A stretch of DNA of 64,000 nt from Rahnella rivi (GCF_019049655.1 NZ_JAFMOX010000058.1:1-64000), one strand, 5' to 3'; numbered from the stretch's first letter, positions 43,503 through 54,331 are shown. A program made the numbers and translations. The notes: generated from the letters alone by a model not told the origin.

Positions 43503-44348
43503 ATGTCCTCTTATCAGGATAACCCCGCACTGGCGCAACTGACGCTGGGCAAAAGCACGGCCTACGTCGATCACTACGACGCCTCCTTATTACAAGCCGT
43601 TCCCCGCAGTATGAACCGCGAACCCCTGGGTTTATTTCCGGATAATCTGCCTTTTCATGGCGCAGATATCTGGACGCTGTATGAGCTGTCCTGGCTCAAT
43701 GCAAAAGGATTACCTCAGGTCGCTGTGGGTGAAATCAGCCTGAAGGCCGACAGTCAAAATCTGATCGAATCCAAAAGCTTTAAACTTTACCTCAACAGCT
43801 TCAACCAGACCGTATTCCCGGACTGGAACACATTACAGGAAACATTAACACGTGATTTAAGCGCATGCGCTGAAGGTGAGGTGACGGTAAGCCTCAGTCG
43901 CTTGTCAGAAATAGAAGGGTCGCCCGTCGGACATTTCGCAGGCGATTGCATCGACGATCAGGATATTGAAATCGACAGCTACGAATTCAATGCCGGTTAT
44001 CTTGCAGATGCTGCGGGCGAAGAGTTCGTCGAAGAGTCACTGGTCAGCCATCTGCTCAAATCAAACTGTCTGATCACCCATCAGCCCGACTGGGGTTCAG
44101 TACAGGTCCAATACCGTGGCCCGAAAATCGACCGCGAAGCCCTGCTGCGCTACCTGGTGTCATTCCGTCATCACAACGAATTTCACGAACAATGCGTGGA
44201 GCGAATTTTTAACGACATTCTGCATTTTTGTCAGCCAGAGAAGCTCGCGGTGTATGCCCGTTACACCCGCCGCGGCGGTCTGGACATCAATCCATGGCGA
44301 TCTAACTTCCCGTTTGAACCGGTAACAGCAAGACTCGTCAGGCAATAA
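43503..44348 (+). CDS. queF: NADPH-dependent 7-cyano-7-deazaguanine reductase QueF
   Basis: Reduces preQ0 to preQ1 in queuosine synthesis. The 281-residue long (E. coli-type) form has two tunnel-fold halves. The catalytic Cys189 and Asp196 are in [18 protein letters not shown], and the QueF NADPH motif ([12 protein letters not shown]) at about 89-100. It is divergent from syd. Downstream, 243 bases separate it from ppnN; I see no strong signal there. Confidence 0.97.
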   Translation: MSSYQDNPALAQLTLGKSTAYVDHYDASLLQAVPRSMNREPLGLFPDNLPFHGADIWTLYELSWLNAKGLPQVAVGEISLKADSQNLIESKSFKLYLNSFNQTVFPDWNTLQETLTRDLSACAEGEVTVSLSRLSEIEGSPVGHFAGDCIDDQDIEIDSYEFNAGYLADAAGEEFVEESLVSHLLKSNCLITHQPDWGSVQVQYRGPKIDREALLRYLVSFRHHNEFHEQCVERIFNDILHFCQPEKLAVYARYTRRGGLDINPWRSNFPFEPVTARLVRQ

Positions 44349-44591
44349 TGCGAGGCATTGCTCAAGATTTGCGCTAACGCTCTGTGAGTATTGGTAAAAG
44401 CCTGATGACAAGGTTACTGTTAAATCAGAAAGAGATTACGGGGCAAAACAGTACCGGTAATCCTTTCTGCTAACAGACAATTGTTTTTGTTTGCTCACGC
44501 TTTGCGACGCAAAAAACATGATCCGAAAAATCATGCATCGCGCCCGGCAGGCAGAAAGAATCACTGCACCCTTAGGTGTCAAGGAGCAACT

Positions 44592-45956
44592 TTGATTACT
44601 CACATCAGCCCGCTGGGCTCAATGGATTTGTTGTCGCAGTTGGAAGTCGACATGCTCAAGCGCACGGCGAGCAGCGACTTATATCGTCTTTTCAGAAATT
44701 GCTCACTGGCCGTACTCAACAGCGGCAGCCAGACCGACAGCAGCAAAGAACTCCTCGAACGTTACGAAAGTTTTGATATCAATGTGCTGCGCAGAGAGCG
44801 CGGCGTAAAACTTGAGCTGGTAAACCCGCCGGAAGATGCCTTTGTCGATGGCCGGATTATCCGCTCATTACAGGCCAACCTGTTCGCTGTTTTGCGTGAC
44901 ATCCTGTTTGTGAATGCGCAAATCTCTAATAACCCGCGCTTTGAGAACTTCAACGACAACGATTCCGCACACCTGACCAATATGGTGTTCTCCATCTTAC
45001 GTAATGCCCGCGCACTCCATCTGGATGAAGATCCGAACATGGTAGTGTGCTGGGGCGGGCACTCAATCAATGAGATTGAATACCAGTATGCCCGCAACGT
45101 CGGCAGCCAGCTTGGTTTACGTGAACTGAACATCTGCACCGGCTGCGGTCCCGGGGCAATGGAAGCGCCGATGAAAGGTGCGGCCGTCGGCCACGCGCAG
45201 CAACGTTACAAAGCCGGTCGCTTTATCGGAATGACCGAACCGTCGATCATTGCCGCAGAACCGCCTAATCCACTGGTCAATGAACTGATCATCATGCCGG
45301 ATATCGAAAAACGGCTGGAAGCTTTCGTGCGTATTGCCCACGGTATTATCATCTTCCCTGGCGGCGTCGGCACGGCGGAAGAACTGCTCTATTTACTGGG
45401 CATATTGATGGATCCGCAAAACAGCGATCAGGTGTTACCGCTGATTCTGACCGGCCCGAAAGAGAGTGCAGACTACTTCCACGTACTGGATGCGTTCATC
45501 AAAGAAACGCTGGGCGAAGAAGCCTCTAAGTTCTATACCATCATTGTTGACGATCCGACCGAAGTGGCTCGCCAGATGAAACGGGCTATGCCGCTGGTCA
45601 AGGAAAACCGTCGTAACAGCGGTGATGCTTACAGCTTTAACTGGTCGATTCGTATTGCACCCGATTTACAGCATCCGTTTGAACCAAGCCATGAAAATAT
45701 GGCTAACCTGAATCTTTATCCAAACCAACCCCCACAGGAGCTGGCCGCTGCACTGCGCCGCGCCTTCTCCGGGATTGTGGCCGGTAACGTCAAAGAGTTT
45801 GGCATCCACGCCATTGAACAGTACGGGCGCTTTAAGCTGCATGGTGATCCGGCACTGATGAAAAAAATGGACAGTTTGTTGCAAGGTTTTGTCGCTCAGC
45901 ACCGCATGAAATTACCGGGCAGCGCGTACATTCCGTGCTACGAGATTTGTGCATAG
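44592..45956 (+). CDS. ppnN: Pyrimidine/purine nucleotide 5'-monophosphate nucleosidase PpnN
   Basis: Splits nucleotide monophosphates into base and ribose 5-phosphate, with ppGpp as activator in E. coli. I chose the TTG start at 44592: AAGGAG sits 5 bases upstream and it gives 454 residues beginning [12 protein letters not shown], as in E. coli. The frame from ATG 44481 adds 37 unrelated residues. The central Rossmann (LOG) domain has the PGGVGTAEE motif. In E. coli sdaC-sdaB lie between ppnN and xni; here they are absent. Confidence 0.94.
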   Translation: MITHISPLGSMDLLSQLEVDMLKRTASSDLYRLFRNCSLAVLNSGSQTDSSKELLERYESFDINVLRRERGVKLELVNPPEDAFVDGRIIRSLQANLFAVLRDILFVNAQISNNPRFENFNDNDSAHLTNMVFSILRNARALHLDEDPNMVVCWGGHSINEIEYQYARNVGSQLGLRELNICTGCGPGAMEAPMKGAAVGHAQQRYKAGRFIGMTEPSIIAAEPPNPLVNELIIMPDIEKRLEAFVRIAHGIIIFPGGVGTAEELLYLLGILMDPQNSDQVLPLILTGPKESADYFHVLDAFIKETLGEEASKFYTIIVDDPTEVARQMKRAMPLVKENRRNSGDAYSFNWSIRIAPDLQHPFEPSHENMANLNLYPNQPPQELAAALRRAFSGIVAGNVKEFGIHAIEQYGRFKLHGDPALMKKMDSLLQGFVAQHRMKLPGSAYIPCYEICA

Positions 45957-46024
45957 AAATGGATACCCAAACACCTTCGGATGCCCGGCACATGTCGCGG
46001 TAAGTTTGAAGAATAAGGGTTTTT

Positions 46025-46047
46025 CAGGGCGACGCGATGTCGCCCTG
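46025..46047 (+). other. Hairpin before xni
   Basis: CAGGGCGAC and GTCGCCCTG form a perfect 9-bp stem with a 5-base loop, 69 bases after ppnN and 9 bases before the xni Shine-Dalgarno. Only ATTATT follows, so it is a weak terminator or an RNA structure near the xni ribosome site. Confidence 0.55.
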
Positions 46048-46066
46048 ATTATTATGGAGTTTGTCG

Positions 46067-46819
46067 ATGGCAATACATCTGCTGATTATTGATGCCCTGA
46101 ATCTTATCCGCCGCATTCATGCGGTTCAGGGTTCGCCCTGCCTGATTACCTGTCAGAATGCGATCGCGCAGCTGATTCAGCATACCCGCCCGACGCACGC
46201 TGTAGCCGTTTTCGATGAAGACGATCGCGCTGACAGCTGGCGTCATCAGTGCCTGCCAGATTACAAAGCAGGACGCTCACCGATGCCGGACAATTTGTTT
46301 GCAGAAATGCCCAGTCTGAAGGCCGGTTTTGAAGCTCACGGGATCGCCTGCTGGCATTCAGCCGGCAACGAAGCCGATGATCTCGCGGCGACGCTGACGG
46401 AAAAAGTCGCCTCCGGCGGTCATCAGGTCACCATCGTCTCAACGGATAAAGGGTATTGCCAGTTGCTGGCCCCCAACGTTCAGATCCGCGATTATTTCCA
46501 AAAACGCTGGCTTGACTTGCCGTTTGTGCAGGAAACATTCGGCGTATTACCGCACCAGCTTACCGACTACTGGGGGCTGGCGGGGATCAGCAGCAGTAAA
46601 ATCCCTGGCGTACCCGGTATTGGCCCAAAAACGGCCGTGACTCTGCTGGCTCAGGCCGGTTCACTGGACGCGCTGTATGACAATCTCAGTGCGGTGCCGG
46701 AAAAGTGGCAGTCAAAATTGCGGGAGCATCGGGATCTGGCATACGCCTGCAAACGGGTGTCTGCGCTGCAAACCGATATCGCTCTCGACGGGAATTTACA
46801 GCAGTTGCGCTTGCCGTAA
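46067..46819 (+). CDS. xni: Flap endonuclease Xni (ExoIX)
   Basis: FEN-family protein related to the 5' nuclease domain of DNA polymerase I. The 250-residue product has the acidic residues of the [10 protein letters not shown] and [10 protein letters not shown] segments and the helix-hairpin-helix GIGPKTAV. The usual first Asp-rich segment ([10 protein letters not shown]) is kept. ATG at 46067 is preferred over TTG at 46061 because GGAG is 7 bases upstream and family proteins start MAxHLLI. Confidence 0.94.
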   Translation: MAIHLLIIDALNLIRRIHAVQGSPCLITCQNAIAQLIQHTRPTHAVAVFDEDDRADSWRHQCLPDYKAGRSPMPDNLFAEMPSLKAGFEAHGIACWHSAGNEADDLAATLTEKVASGGHQVTIVSTDKGYCQLLAPNVQIRDYFQKRWLDLPFVQETFGVLPHQLTDYWGLAGISSSKIPGVPGIGPKTAVTLLAQAGSLDALYDNLSAVPEKWQSKLREHRDLAYACKRVSALQTDIALDGNLQQLRLP

Positions 46820-46832
46820 GTCTGCCAAAGAA

Positions 46833-46864
46833 AAAAGGCGCTTCCCGAAGAAAGCGCCTTTTCG
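46833..46864. terminator. Bidirectional terminator between xni and rlmM
   Basis: AAAAGGCGCTT and AAGCGCCTTTT form an 11-bp stem with A-run and T-run on its two sides. It separates the convergent xni and rlmM. Confidence 0.92.
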
Positions 46865-46892
46865 CATCATATCAAACGCCATTCAGCGTAAA

Positions 46893-47999
46893 TCAACGAT
46901 CGCGTTCATCACGACGGCCGCCGATGGCTGACCAGAAGCGGCGAATATGCACCGTTACCTCTTCCCGGTCATGGTAGAGCTGTTTGGCGAAGATCTCCGC
47001 ATTAATGCCATTTTCCTTCAGGCGTTCATCAATTCGCGCGAGGATGTTAGACACTTCTTCGTAACGCTTTTTCATCGGCAATTTCAGGTTGAAAATCGTC
47101 TCGCGGCACCAGCCGTTAACCAGCCAGTCGCACATCAGCGCAGCCACTTTCGCCGGTTTTTCTACCATGTCACACACCAGCCAGTAGTTTTTGGTACTGG
47201 TGGACTTGTAGCGGAAGCCGTCTTCACGCAAGTGAATAACCTGACCGGTTTCCATCAAGCTTGGCGCCATCGGGCCGTTATCAATGGCGGTAACCATCAT
47301 GCTGCGTTGTACCAGCTGATAGGTCCAGCCGCCCGGGCAGGCACCCAAATCTACCGCATACATCCCGCTCGCCAGACGCTCTTCCCATTCATCAGCAGGA
47401 ATGAACACATGGAATGCTTCTTCCAGCTTCAACGTGGAACGGCTTGGTGCTTCTGACGGAAACTTAAGACGCGGGATCCCCATGTAATACGGGGAATTGT
47501 TATTACTGTAGGAATAACCAACGTAGCAGCAACCTGATGCGATGAAGAAGACGTGCACGACAGGGCGCAGCGGATTTTCACGTTTTCCCAGCACGCGGCG
47601 TTCGCGCATCGCGGTACGTAATGGCACTGTCAGTTTGCGACAGAACTTGGTGAGTTCTTTACTTTCATTGGTATCCGGCACTTCTACACGCAGTTCACCA
47701 CCGTTGGTCACCACGTTTTGTACCATGCCCACGATCGGCGAAACGCGATCTTCCGGCGGCAGATCTTTCAGCAATTCGCCGACGACGATCAGCTGACGAG
47801 CAAAGATCAGTTCGCGGAATGGCAGCTCTTTCGCCAGACGATCAGCATCATCAGGCTGATAGCATTCAAACAACACATACCCGCTGTTCTCTTTTACGCG
47901 GGCAAAACCGAAGATTTCCATCTTCGCAGCTTTGTCTGTGATTTCTGCTGCGCATTCTTTTTCAAAACCCTGACGGCAGTAGAGGGCAACTTTATTCAT
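46893..47999 (-). CDS. rlmM: 23S rRNA (cytidine(2498)-2'-O)-methyltransferase RlmM
   Basis: Methylates the 2'-O of C2498 in 23S rRNA. The 368-residue product has an N-terminal THUMP-like domain and a Rossmann SAM domain with [14 protein letters not shown]. The catalytic tetrad Lys-Asp-Lys-Glu type is seen around [10 protein letters not shown] and [13 protein letters not shown]. Its start overlaps the ygdD stop by 8 bases. Confidence 0.96.
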   Translation of the reverse strand: MNKVALYCRQGFEKECAAEITDKAAKMEIFGFARVKENSGYVLFECYQPDDADRLAKELPFRELIFARQLIVVGELLKDLPPEDRVSPIVGMVQNVVTNGGELRVEVPDTNESKELTKFCRKLTVPLRTAMRERRVLGKRENPLRPVVHVFFIASGCCYVGYSYSNNNSPYYMGIPRLKFPSEAPSRSTLKLEEAFHVFIPADEWEERLASGMYAVDLGACPGGWTYQLVQRSMMVTAIDNGPMAPSLMETGQVIHLREDGFRYKSTSTKNYWLVCDMVEKPAKVAALMCDWLVNGWCRETIFNLKLPMKKRYEEVSNILARIDERLKENGINAEIFAKQLYHDREEVTVHIRRFWSAIGGRRDERDR

Positions 48000-48387
48000 G
48001 GCGTTCGGCCTTTTTCTTCAGACGCAATGCGCCTATCAACATCAAAATCCAACCGACCAGAAACAAGGTACCGCCAATCGGAGTCACAAAAGCAAATAAA
48101 CGGAGGTGCGACAGCGCCAGACAGTAAAGGCTGCCGCTGAATAACACGGTTCCCAGCGCCAGGAAGGCACTGCTCCAGTAGAACCACACATTACGCTGAC
48201 GCTGCATGGCAACGCCTAAAATCATCACCGCCAGCGTGTGAATACTTTGGTAGGTCAGCCCGGTGTGGATCCAGGCCATTTCGGCCTCTCCCAGCGACTG
48301 GCTCAGTACGTGCGCGCCAAAAGCACCAAACGCCACGTAGATAAAACCGCTTATCGCGGCAAAAATCAGCATTGAACGACTGGTCAT
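47992..48387 (-). CDS. ygdD: DUF423 inner-membrane protein YgdD
   Basis: A 131-residue protein with four predicted transmembrane helices. It has the DUF423 features [19 protein letters not shown] at the start and [15 protein letters not shown] near the end. Function unknown. It overlaps rlmM and lies between it and gcvA, as in E. coli. Confidence 0.93.
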   Translation of the reverse strand: MTSRSMLIFAAISGFIYVAFGAFGAHVLSQSLGEAEMAWIHTGLTYQSIHTLAVMILGVAMQRQRNVWFYWSSAFLALGTVLFSGSLYCLALSHLRLFAFVTPIGGTLFLVGWILMLIGALRLKKKAERHE

Positions 48388-48480
48388 TATACGTTACCCG
48401 TTATCGTTTTTTAATGATGAAAACGTCTACTCATCCGTCTCATCAGTACGTTCATGGTCATCGGTTTCTGTATTTCAGGT

Positions 48481-49401
48481 TCAGGCCTGATCAAACCGAA
48501 AGCGCAGTTTTTCCTGCTCACTGGCGGCGCGCGCGAGGATCCACTGACGAAAGGCGGCTATTTTACCCAGTTCTGCCTGACTGTCATGACAAACCAGATA
48601 AAAAGCGTTTTTACTGACTAAAACTTCATTAAAAGGACATACCAGACGGCCAGCTTCAATCTCGGTTTGCGCCATCACGTTATTCACCAGTGCAATCCCC
48701 TGCCCGTGAACCGCGGCCTGAACAACCATCGCACTGTGGCTGAAAATCGGCCCCTGCTGAACATTCACCTGCTGCAGGCCAAGCTGCTTGGTGTAGGCCA
48801 GCCAGTCACGGCGCGAGGCATCATGCAGTAACGTGTGATGGCCGAGATCTGCCGGTTCTTTCAGCAAATTATCGCCCATCAATAAGGAAGGAGAACAAAC
48901 GGGAATTAAATACTCGGCGTATAAACGCTCGGCACGCAACCCCGGCCAGTTACCTCGGCCATGGAAAATCGCCACGTCCACATCATCGGACAATTTGTCC
49001 TCTTCGCGGTCTACGGCCTGAATGCGTACATCGATACCCGGATAAGCTGAGTTAAAGCCAGACAATCTTGGCACCAGCCATTGAATCGCAAAGCTTGGCG
49101 GCAAACTGACGGTCAGTGCGCCTTTTGCACTGCGGGCCTGAAGTTTGCGTGTCGCTTCGTTAAGAGACGAGAATATCTCTTTAATATCGAGGTAATAGCT
49201 CTGCCCTTCTTCGGTCAGTAACAAAGAGCGATTTCGGCGACGAAACAGTTTTAGCCCCAAAAAGTCCTCAAGTGACTTGATCTGGTGGCTAACAGCAGCC
49301 TGTGTGACAAACAATTCCTCCGCCGCTTTAGTAAAACTAAGGTGACGCGCTGCGGCGTCAAACACGCGCAGTGAATTCAGAGGGGGTAAACGTTTTGACA
49401 T
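48481..49401 (-). CDS. gcvA: LysR-type regulator GcvA of glycine cleavage genes
   Basis: Activates gcvTHP and the sRNA gene gcvB when glycine is plentiful, and represses gcvTHP with GcvR otherwise. The 306-residue product begins MSKRLPPLNSLRVFDAAARHLSFTKAAEELFVTQAAVSHQI, a classic LysR winged helix-turn-helix, followed by the co-inducer domain. It is divergent from gcvB; the space between holds both promoters. Confidence 0.96.
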   Translation of the reverse strand: MSKRLPPLNSLRVFDAAARHLSFTKAAEELFVTQAAVSHQIKSLEDFLGLKLFRRRNRSLLLTEEGQSYYLDIKEIFSSLNEATRKLQARSAKGALTVSLPPSFAIQWLVPRLSGFNSAYPGIDVRIQAVDREEDKLSDDVDVAIFHGRGNWPGLRAERLYAEYLIPVCSPSLLMGDNLLKEPADLGHHTLLHDASRRDWLAYTKQLGLQQVNVQQGPIFSHSAMVVQAAVHGQGIALVNNVMAQTEIEAGRLVCPFNEVLVSKNAFYLVCHDSQAELGKIAAFRQWILARAASEQEKLRFRFDQA

Positions 49402-49456
49402 AAATAAGAGACTTCTTATGTGGCGGTCAGCGGAACCCCTGTCAGGGGGTTCAGAT

Positions 49457-49461
49457 ATTAG
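49457..49461. promoter_or_regulatory. Possible GcvA site in the gcvA-gcvB gap
   Basis: ATTAG (CTAAT on the other strand) lies about 70 bases before the gcvB start, within an A/T-rich stretch. Known GcvA sites contain CTAAT. The motif is short and may be chance; position is the main support. Confidence 0.35.
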
Positions 49462-49493
49462 TTTTTTTAATCCGAGACATTATAATTTGTCCG

Positions 49494-49522
49494 TTGAGGA
49501 TGTACAGGCAAAAACCTATAGT
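49494..49522 (+). promoter_or_regulatory. gcvB promoter
   Basis: TTGAGG (49494-49499), a 17-base spacer and TATAGT (49517-49522) lie 6 bases before the gcvB start at 49529. Confidence 0.8.
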
Positions 49523-49528
49523 GGCGCC

Positions 49529-49724
49529 ACTTCCTGAGCCGGAACGAAAAGTAGATTGGTATGAGGATGCTGAAATACTTTTGGCTTGTGGTTGTGATGT
49601 TGTGTTTGCAATTGTCCGGCAATCCGGACACGTAGCTTGAATGCTACAAACTTTTCACTTCCTGTACATTACCCTGTCTGTCCAAAGTGATTTTTTAGCA
49701 CCGCATTTTGCGGTGCTTTTTTTT
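49529..49724 (+). ncRNA. gcvB: GcvB small regulatory RNA
   Basis: The sequence starts ACTTCCTGAGCCGGAACGAA, as in E. coli GcvB, and keeps the G/U-rich seed R1 (TTTTGGCTTGTGGTTGTGAT and the next 16 bases, about 49579-49614). The R3-region CACTTCCTGTACATTACCCT and a perfect terminator (AGCACCGCA/TGCGGTGCT, then eight T) follow. It is about 196 nt. GcvB pairs through Hfq with mRNAs of amino acid and peptide transporters and represses them. It is divergent from gcvA, its activator. This explains the long gap between gcvA and ygdI. Confidence 0.97.
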
Positions 49725-49767
49725 GCCCGAATTTTGGGATGCCTGCCAATGAGCGCCCTTCATATGT

Positions 49768-49806
49768 GACAAAACCGGCTACGTCGCATACGTATCCGGT
49801 TTTGTC
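49768..49806. terminator. Long hairpin downstream of ygdI
   Basis: GACAAAACCGG (49768-49778) and CCGGTTTTGTC (49796-49806) form a perfect 11-bp stem with an inner ACGT repeat in the loop. It lies between gcvB and the 3' end of the leftward ygdI, and is likely the ygdI terminator. It has no long T-run outside the stem. Confidence 0.55.
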
Positions 49807-49850
49807 GTGAGGCGCAGTGAGGTTACCCGAAGGTGGTGTCACGCAAGGGA

Positions 49851-50072
49851 TTATTTCCCTTCGGCCATTTCTTTCACTTCAGATTTATTGATCTGCTGCT
49901 TGTTGCCATACGCATCGGTATAACTGATCATACCGGTATCACTGTCAGTGCTTGGTTTGCCTTCAGCAACGATTGTACGGCCATCGTTGGTGTGCATCAC
50001 GTAGTTGCTTGAACAGGCGGCAAGTGTTGTGGTCAGCAGTGCGGCTGAAATTACGGCGACGATCTTTTTCAT
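49851..50072 (-). CDS. ygdI: Small lipoprotein YgdI (DUF903 family)
   Basis: A 73-residue lipoprotein with a signal (MKKIVAVISAALLTTTLAAC, lipidated Cys20) and a small beta-rich DUF903 domain (YVMHTNDGRTIVAEGKP and TDAYGNKQQINKSEV). Function unknown; related to YgdR. A Shine-Dalgarno (AAGGAG) precedes the ATG. It is divergent from csdA. Confidence 0.93.
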   Translation of the reverse strand: MKKIVAVISAALLTTTLAACSSNYVMHTNDGRTIVAEGKPSTDSDTGMISYTDAYGNKQQINKSEVKEMAEGK

Positions 50073-50261
50073 TGTAGACTCCTTGCAGATTAAAATGCTT
50101 TCAATTCCCGGGAAGCCCCCAGGCTAATTTGTCTAGTGTTCGTAATTCAGCATAACAAACCTCTGATATATTTCCAGGTAACCATTCCTAAAATGAATAG
50201 GTGGTTTGCATTAGCTCAAAGTTTGTACTCTTTACCCTGAAGCCGAAGGATATAACCTCGC

Positions 50262-51467
50262 ATGACCGACTTTAACGCCGCTGATTTTCGGCGACACTTC
50301 CCCGCCCTGTCGCAGGGGCAGTGCTACCTCGACAGTGCAGCCACGGCGCTCAAACCGCAGGCCGTGATTGACGCCACTGTGAATTTTTATTCACAGGAGG
50401 GGGCGACTGTCCACCGCAGTCAGCACCGTGCGGCACAAACGCTGACCGAAGCCTACGAACAGGCGCGCGTACAGGTGGCTGACTGGATCCATGCGCCATG
50501 CGCAGAGAACATTATCTGGACACGCGGCACCACCGAGTCAGTCAATCTTGTCGCGCAAAGCTATCTGCGCCCGCGGTTGCAGGCCGGAGATGAGATTATT
50601 GTCAGTCAGGCCGAGCATCACGCGAATCTGATCCCCTGGCTGATGCTGGCAGAACAGTGTCAGGCGCAGGTAATCACGTTGCCGGTAGACGAGCGCGGTA
50701 TGGCAGATATCAGCCAGCTTCCCGCCCTGCTGAATACCCGCACGCGTCTGCTGGCGATCACACAAATGTCGAACGTCACCGGCGGTATGCCCGATCTTTC
50801 ACTCGCCATTAAACTGGCACACGCCAACGGCACGCCGGTTCTGGTGGATGGCGCACAGGGCGTTGTGCATTGCCCGCCGGACGTACAGCAACTTGATATC
50901 GACTTCTATGCTTTTTCCGGCCACAAGCTGTATGGCCCGACGGGGATTGGCGTGTTGTACGGTAAAACAGAATTGCTCGACAGCATGGCGCCCTGGCACG
51001 GCGGCGGAAAAATGCTGACCCACGCGACAATGACCGGCTTTACGCCGCAGACGGTGCCCCATCGCTTTGAAGCAGGTACCCCCAACATTGCCGGCGTGAT
51101 CGGCATGGCCGCTGCGCTGACATGGCTGAAAACCCAAGGTGTGCAGGCTGGCGAGAAACATGCGCAAAACCTGGCGGCAATGGCGGAAAAACAGTTGTCG
51201 CAGATTGAAGGTTTTCGCAGTTTCCGCGCACAGGACGCTTCGCTGCTTGCATTTGATATTGCCGGCGTACATCACAGCGACCTGGTCACCTTACTCGCGG
51301 AACAAGGCATTGCGCTGCGCGCCGGGCAACACTGTGCGCAGCCACTGATGGACGCTCTGGGCGTCAAAGGAACCCTGCGCGCATCATTCGCGCCCTATAA
51401 TAATGAAGAAGATGTCGCACGCCTGGTCGGGGCGGTAAAATATGCGATGAGCCTGCTGGCTGATTAA
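50262..51467 (+). CDS. csdA: Cysteine desulfurase CsdA
   Basis: PLP enzyme that takes sulfur from cysteine and passes it to CsdE, for the CSD sulfur-transfer pathway. The 401 residues equal E. coli CsdA. The PLP lysine lies in SGHKLYGPTG (near 222), and the persulfide Cys358 in AGQHCAQPLM. csdE follows after 36 bases in the same direction. Confidence 0.97.
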   Translation: MTDFNAADFRRHFPALSQGQCYLDSAATALKPQAVIDATVNFYSQEGATVHRSQHRAAQTLTEAYEQARVQVADWIHAPCAENIIWTRGTTESVNLVAQSYLRPRLQAGDEIIVSQAEHHANLIPWLMLAEQCQAQVITLPVDERGMADISQLPALLNTRTRLLAITQMSNVTGGMPDLSLAIKLAHANGTPVLVDGAQGVVHCPPDVQQLDIDFYAFSGHKLYGPTGIGVLYGKTELLDSMAPWHGGGKMLTHATMTGFTPQTVPHRFEAGTPNIAGVIGMAAALTWLKTQGVQAGEKHAQNLAAMAEKQLSQIEGFRSFRAQDASLLAFDIAGVHHSDLVTLLAEQGIALRAGQHCAQPLMDALGVKGTLRASFAPYNNEEDVARLVGAVKYAMSLLAD

Positions 51468-51503
51468 TCACATTTCTGAGACATACGCTTTTTAAGGATC
51501 ACA

Positions 51504-51938
51504 ATGCTCGCGCCACACCCTTTTGGACAGGAAATTACCGAAGCTTCGCTGACAGAAAAATTTGCTTCATTTCGTCAGTGGGAGGACCGCTATCGCCAGT
51601 TAATTCTGCTGGCGAAATCTCTGCCACCGCTGGAGGCATCATTGAAGGTACCGGAGAATGAGCTGTCGGGATGTGAAAATAGGGTCTGGCTGGGAGCGGA
51701 AAAATCAGAAAATGGAACAATGCATTTTTACGGGGACAGCGAGGGACGGATCGTCAAAGGTTTGCTGGCAGTGCTGCTGACCGCTGTAGAAGGCAAAACG
51801 CCAGACGAGATCCTGAGTCGGGATCCGCTGGCGTTATTCGATGTGCTGGGCCTGAGGGAGCAACTGAGCACCAGCCGCTCCAGCGGGCTGAACGCGCTGG
51901 CTGAAGGTGTTTTACATCTCGCCCGTCAGGCAGCCTGA
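51504..51938 (+). CDS. csdE: Sulfur acceptor protein CsdE
   Basis: SufE-like partner that takes the persulfide from CsdA. The 144-residue product has the acceptor Cys57 in [12 protein letters not shown]. It is thought to pass sulfur on toward TcdA-related reactions. Its 3' end overlaps the convergent tcdA by 13 bases. Confidence 0.96.
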   Translation: MLAPHPFGQEITEASLTEKFASFRQWEDRYRQLILLAKSLPPLEASLKVPENELSGCENRVWLGAEKSENGTMHFYGDSEGRIVKGLLAVLLTAVEGKTPDEILSRDPLALFDVLGLREQLSTSRSSGLNALAEGVLHLARQAA

Positions 51939-52741
51939 GCCTGACGCTGCTGTTTTGCCATCATCTTCTTAAGAACATGAGAAACCGCGACAAAACCAAA
52001 CGTGGCGGTGACCATCGTCGCCGCACCAAAACCTGAAGCGCAGTCCATACGTTTCGGGCCTTCTGCCGTCGCGCGCGATGCGCAGACTGAACCATCCGCC
52101 TGCGGGTACATCAGCGGTTCGCTAGAAAATACACAGTCAATCCCAAGCTTACCTTTACTGTTCTTCACCACGTTGAAATCGTTTTTCAGGCGCTCACGCA
52201 GTTTGGCTGCCAGCGGATCCTGTATGGTTTTCGCCAGATCCACGACGGCGATCTGCGTCGGATCGATTTGTCCGCCCGCCCCGCCGGTGGTCACGACCGG
52301 GATCTTAAAACGACGACAGTATGCCAGCAGCGCGGCTTTTGGCCGCACGCTGTCGATGGCATCAATCACGTAGCTAAATCCCTTGTTGAGCATTTCAGCA
52401 ACATTGTCCGGCGTAATAAAATCATCGATACAGGTCACTTTGCATTCCGGATTTATCGCCAGAATGCGCAGGGCCATTACTTCGGTTTTCGCCTGCCCGA
52501 CATTTTCCCGCAGAGCGTGGATCTGCCTGTTGGTATTGGTCACGCACACATCATCCATATCAATGAGCGTAATGGCGCCAATTCCCGTACGGGCCAACGC
52601 TTCGGCAGCCCAGGAACCCACTCCGCCGATACCAATCACGCAGACATGTGCCTGTGAGAACAACGCCAGTGCCTGCTGACCATAAAGACGAGCAGTGCCG
52701 CCAAAGCGTTGCTGGTAGGCGTCGGAATATGTTGCTGTCAT
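51926..52741 (-). CDS. tcdA: tRNA threonylcarbamoyladenosine dehydratase TcdA (CsdL)
   Basis: E1-like enzyme that uses ATP to cyclise t6A37 to ct6A37 in tRNAs that read ANN codons. The 271-residue product has the nucleotide motif [16 protein letters not shown] (about residues 36-51) and the conserved [12 protein letters not shown] segment. It is adjacent to and convergent with csdA-csdE, which work with it in E. coli. Confidence 0.96.
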   Translation of the reverse strand: MTATYSDAYQQRFGGTARLYGQQALALFSQAHVCVIGIGGVGSWAAEALARTGIGAITLIDMDDVCVTNTNRQIHALRENVGQAKTEVMALRILAINPECKVTCIDDFITPDNVAEMLNKGFSYVIDAIDSVRPKAALLAYCRRFKIPVVTTGGAGGQIDPTQIAVVDLAKTIQDPLAAKLRERLKNDFNVVKNSKGKLGIDCVFSSEPLMYPQADGSVCASRATAEGPKRMDCASGFGAATMVTATFGFVAVSHVLKKMMAKQQRQAQAA

Positions 52742-52771
52742 GACCTTCTGAACCTCAATACGTGTCGAAAC

Positions 52772-53884
52772 TTAATTTGGCTGAGCATAGGCTGTGAACA
52801 GCGGTTTGCCATTTTGCGCTGATTTTAACACCCAGACGCGGCCATAGTGGTTATAAAATCCTGCTGAGTGTCCGGCATCAGTACCAATTCCCTGATACAT
52901 ATCGAAATGTTGCCCTTTAATGGCACCGCCGACGTCCAGCGCAACCATCAGACGCATATGGTATTTACCGGTGAACTTACCTTTATCATTCAGCTCCGGC
53001 ACCTCCGCCAGCAGCGTGGTTCCTGCCGGGATCAGCGAGCGGTCAGAAGCCACGGAAGCTTTGGCAATCAGCGGCACGCCACTTGCGCCACGAACAGGGG
53101 CAAAAGGTTCAGGTTTAAAGAATACAAATGAGGGGTTCTGTTCCAGCAACTCACGGACTTCAGCGGCACTGTGCGTATCTGCCCACTGGCGGATCGCCTG
53201 CATCGACATATTCTCACGCGCGACTTCGCCACGATCGATCAGCACCTTACCGATACTGCGGTAAGCGTGACCATTTTTCCCGGCATAACCAAAGAACATG
53301 TACGGACGCCCGTCGCCGTAATCCACATAGCCGCTGCCCTGCACTTCCATCATGAAGTTATCCATCAGGGAGTTAGTCCAGGCCACTACGTAATTTTCAC
53401 TCAGTGCACCTGAGTAAATCGAGGCGCGATCAGGCAGACGCCCACGTTTAGGCGGCATACGGTATAACGGATACTGGAATTCACCCTGACGCGTGTAACG
53501 CGCCTGTACCACCGGCGTATAATAGCCGGTCAGTTGCACGTTACCGAAGTTATCAGCCCCTTCCATCTGATAAGCGCTGATGCCGTACTGGCTCAGGTTG
53601 CGGGTATCAGCACCTGAACGCAGCCATTGCTGGACGGCCTGGAAAGTGGGGTTATTTCTGCCATATAAGGAAGAAGAGGCAATTTGTACCGCGGCGACCT
53701 GATTGGAGTAATCCAGGGCATTGACGGGTTTGCCTGTCGCATTCGGCTCATTGACGTATTCAAGCGCGTTATCCAGCCGCCCGTCTTTATACTGCTGACC
53801 CCGGTCGGTCGGGCGCGAGGAACAACCTGCAAGCACCGCAACAACCAAACCACCCAGCAGAAATTTACTCCAACGTCCTTTCAT
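52772..53884 (-). CDS. mltA: Membrane-bound lytic murein transglycosylase A
   Basis: Outer-membrane lipoprotein that cleaves peptidoglycan strands, making 1,6-anhydro ends. The 370-residue product has a lipobox (VLAGC, Cys21), the MltA barrel domain and the C-terminal 3D domain with the catalytic Asp (VALDVGGAIKGQHFDMYQG). It stands between tcdA and the initiator tRNA genes, as in E. coli. Confidence 0.96.
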   Translation of the reverse strand: MKGRWSKFLLGGLVVAVLAGCSSRPTDRGQQYKDGRLDNALEYVNEPNATGKPVNALDYSNQVAAVQIASSSLYGRNNPTFQAVQQWLRSGADTRNLSQYGISAYQMEGADNFGNVQLTGYYTPVVQARYTRQGEFQYPLYRMPPKRGRLPDRASIYSGALSENYVVAWTNSLMDNFMMEVQGSGYVDYGDGRPYMFFGYAGKNGHAYRSIGKVLIDRGEVARENMSMQAIRQWADTHSAAEVRELLEQNPSFVFFKPEPFAPVRGASGVPLIAKASVASDRSLIPAGTTLLAEVPELNDKGKFTGKYHMRLMVALDVGGAIKGQHFDMYQGIGTDAGHSAGFYNHYGRVWVLKSAQNGKPLFTAYAQPN

Positions 53885-54064
53885 TATTGCCGCGCTCTCT
53901 TACTTTCATGGGAATTGACTGGCGAAACGATAACAAACGGCCTATCAGAAAGGAATTGCAATAGCCGAAAAAAGTGCCCTCGGCCAAATTGGGAAGCAAT
54001 AGAGGAATTTATGCCTAAAAAGTCAGCAACCAGGTGGTTTATTTGAATAAATCCAAATAAAGGG

Positions 54065-54092
54065 TTGCGCGAAATCTCATGGGGAGTATAGT
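54065..54092 (+). promoter_or_regulatory. Promoter of the initiator tRNA cluster
   Basis: TTGCGC (54065-54070), a 16-base spacer and TATAGT (54087-54092) are followed by a GC-rich TCGCCTCC before the first tRNA at 54107. This is a typical stable-RNA promoter. The rest of the 735-base gap between mltA and amiC is the three tRNA genes and spacers. Confidence 0.78.
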
Positions 54093-54106
54093 TCGCCTCC
54101 ATCGGA

Positions 54107-54183
<77 letters not shown>

Positions 54184-54254
54184 ATTCGATTCGCAGGCAA
54201 TAAAATGCCCGATTGAATTGAACGATGAAGTAAAGAAGTAAGAAGTGCTACGGA

Positions 54255-54331
<77 letters not shown>

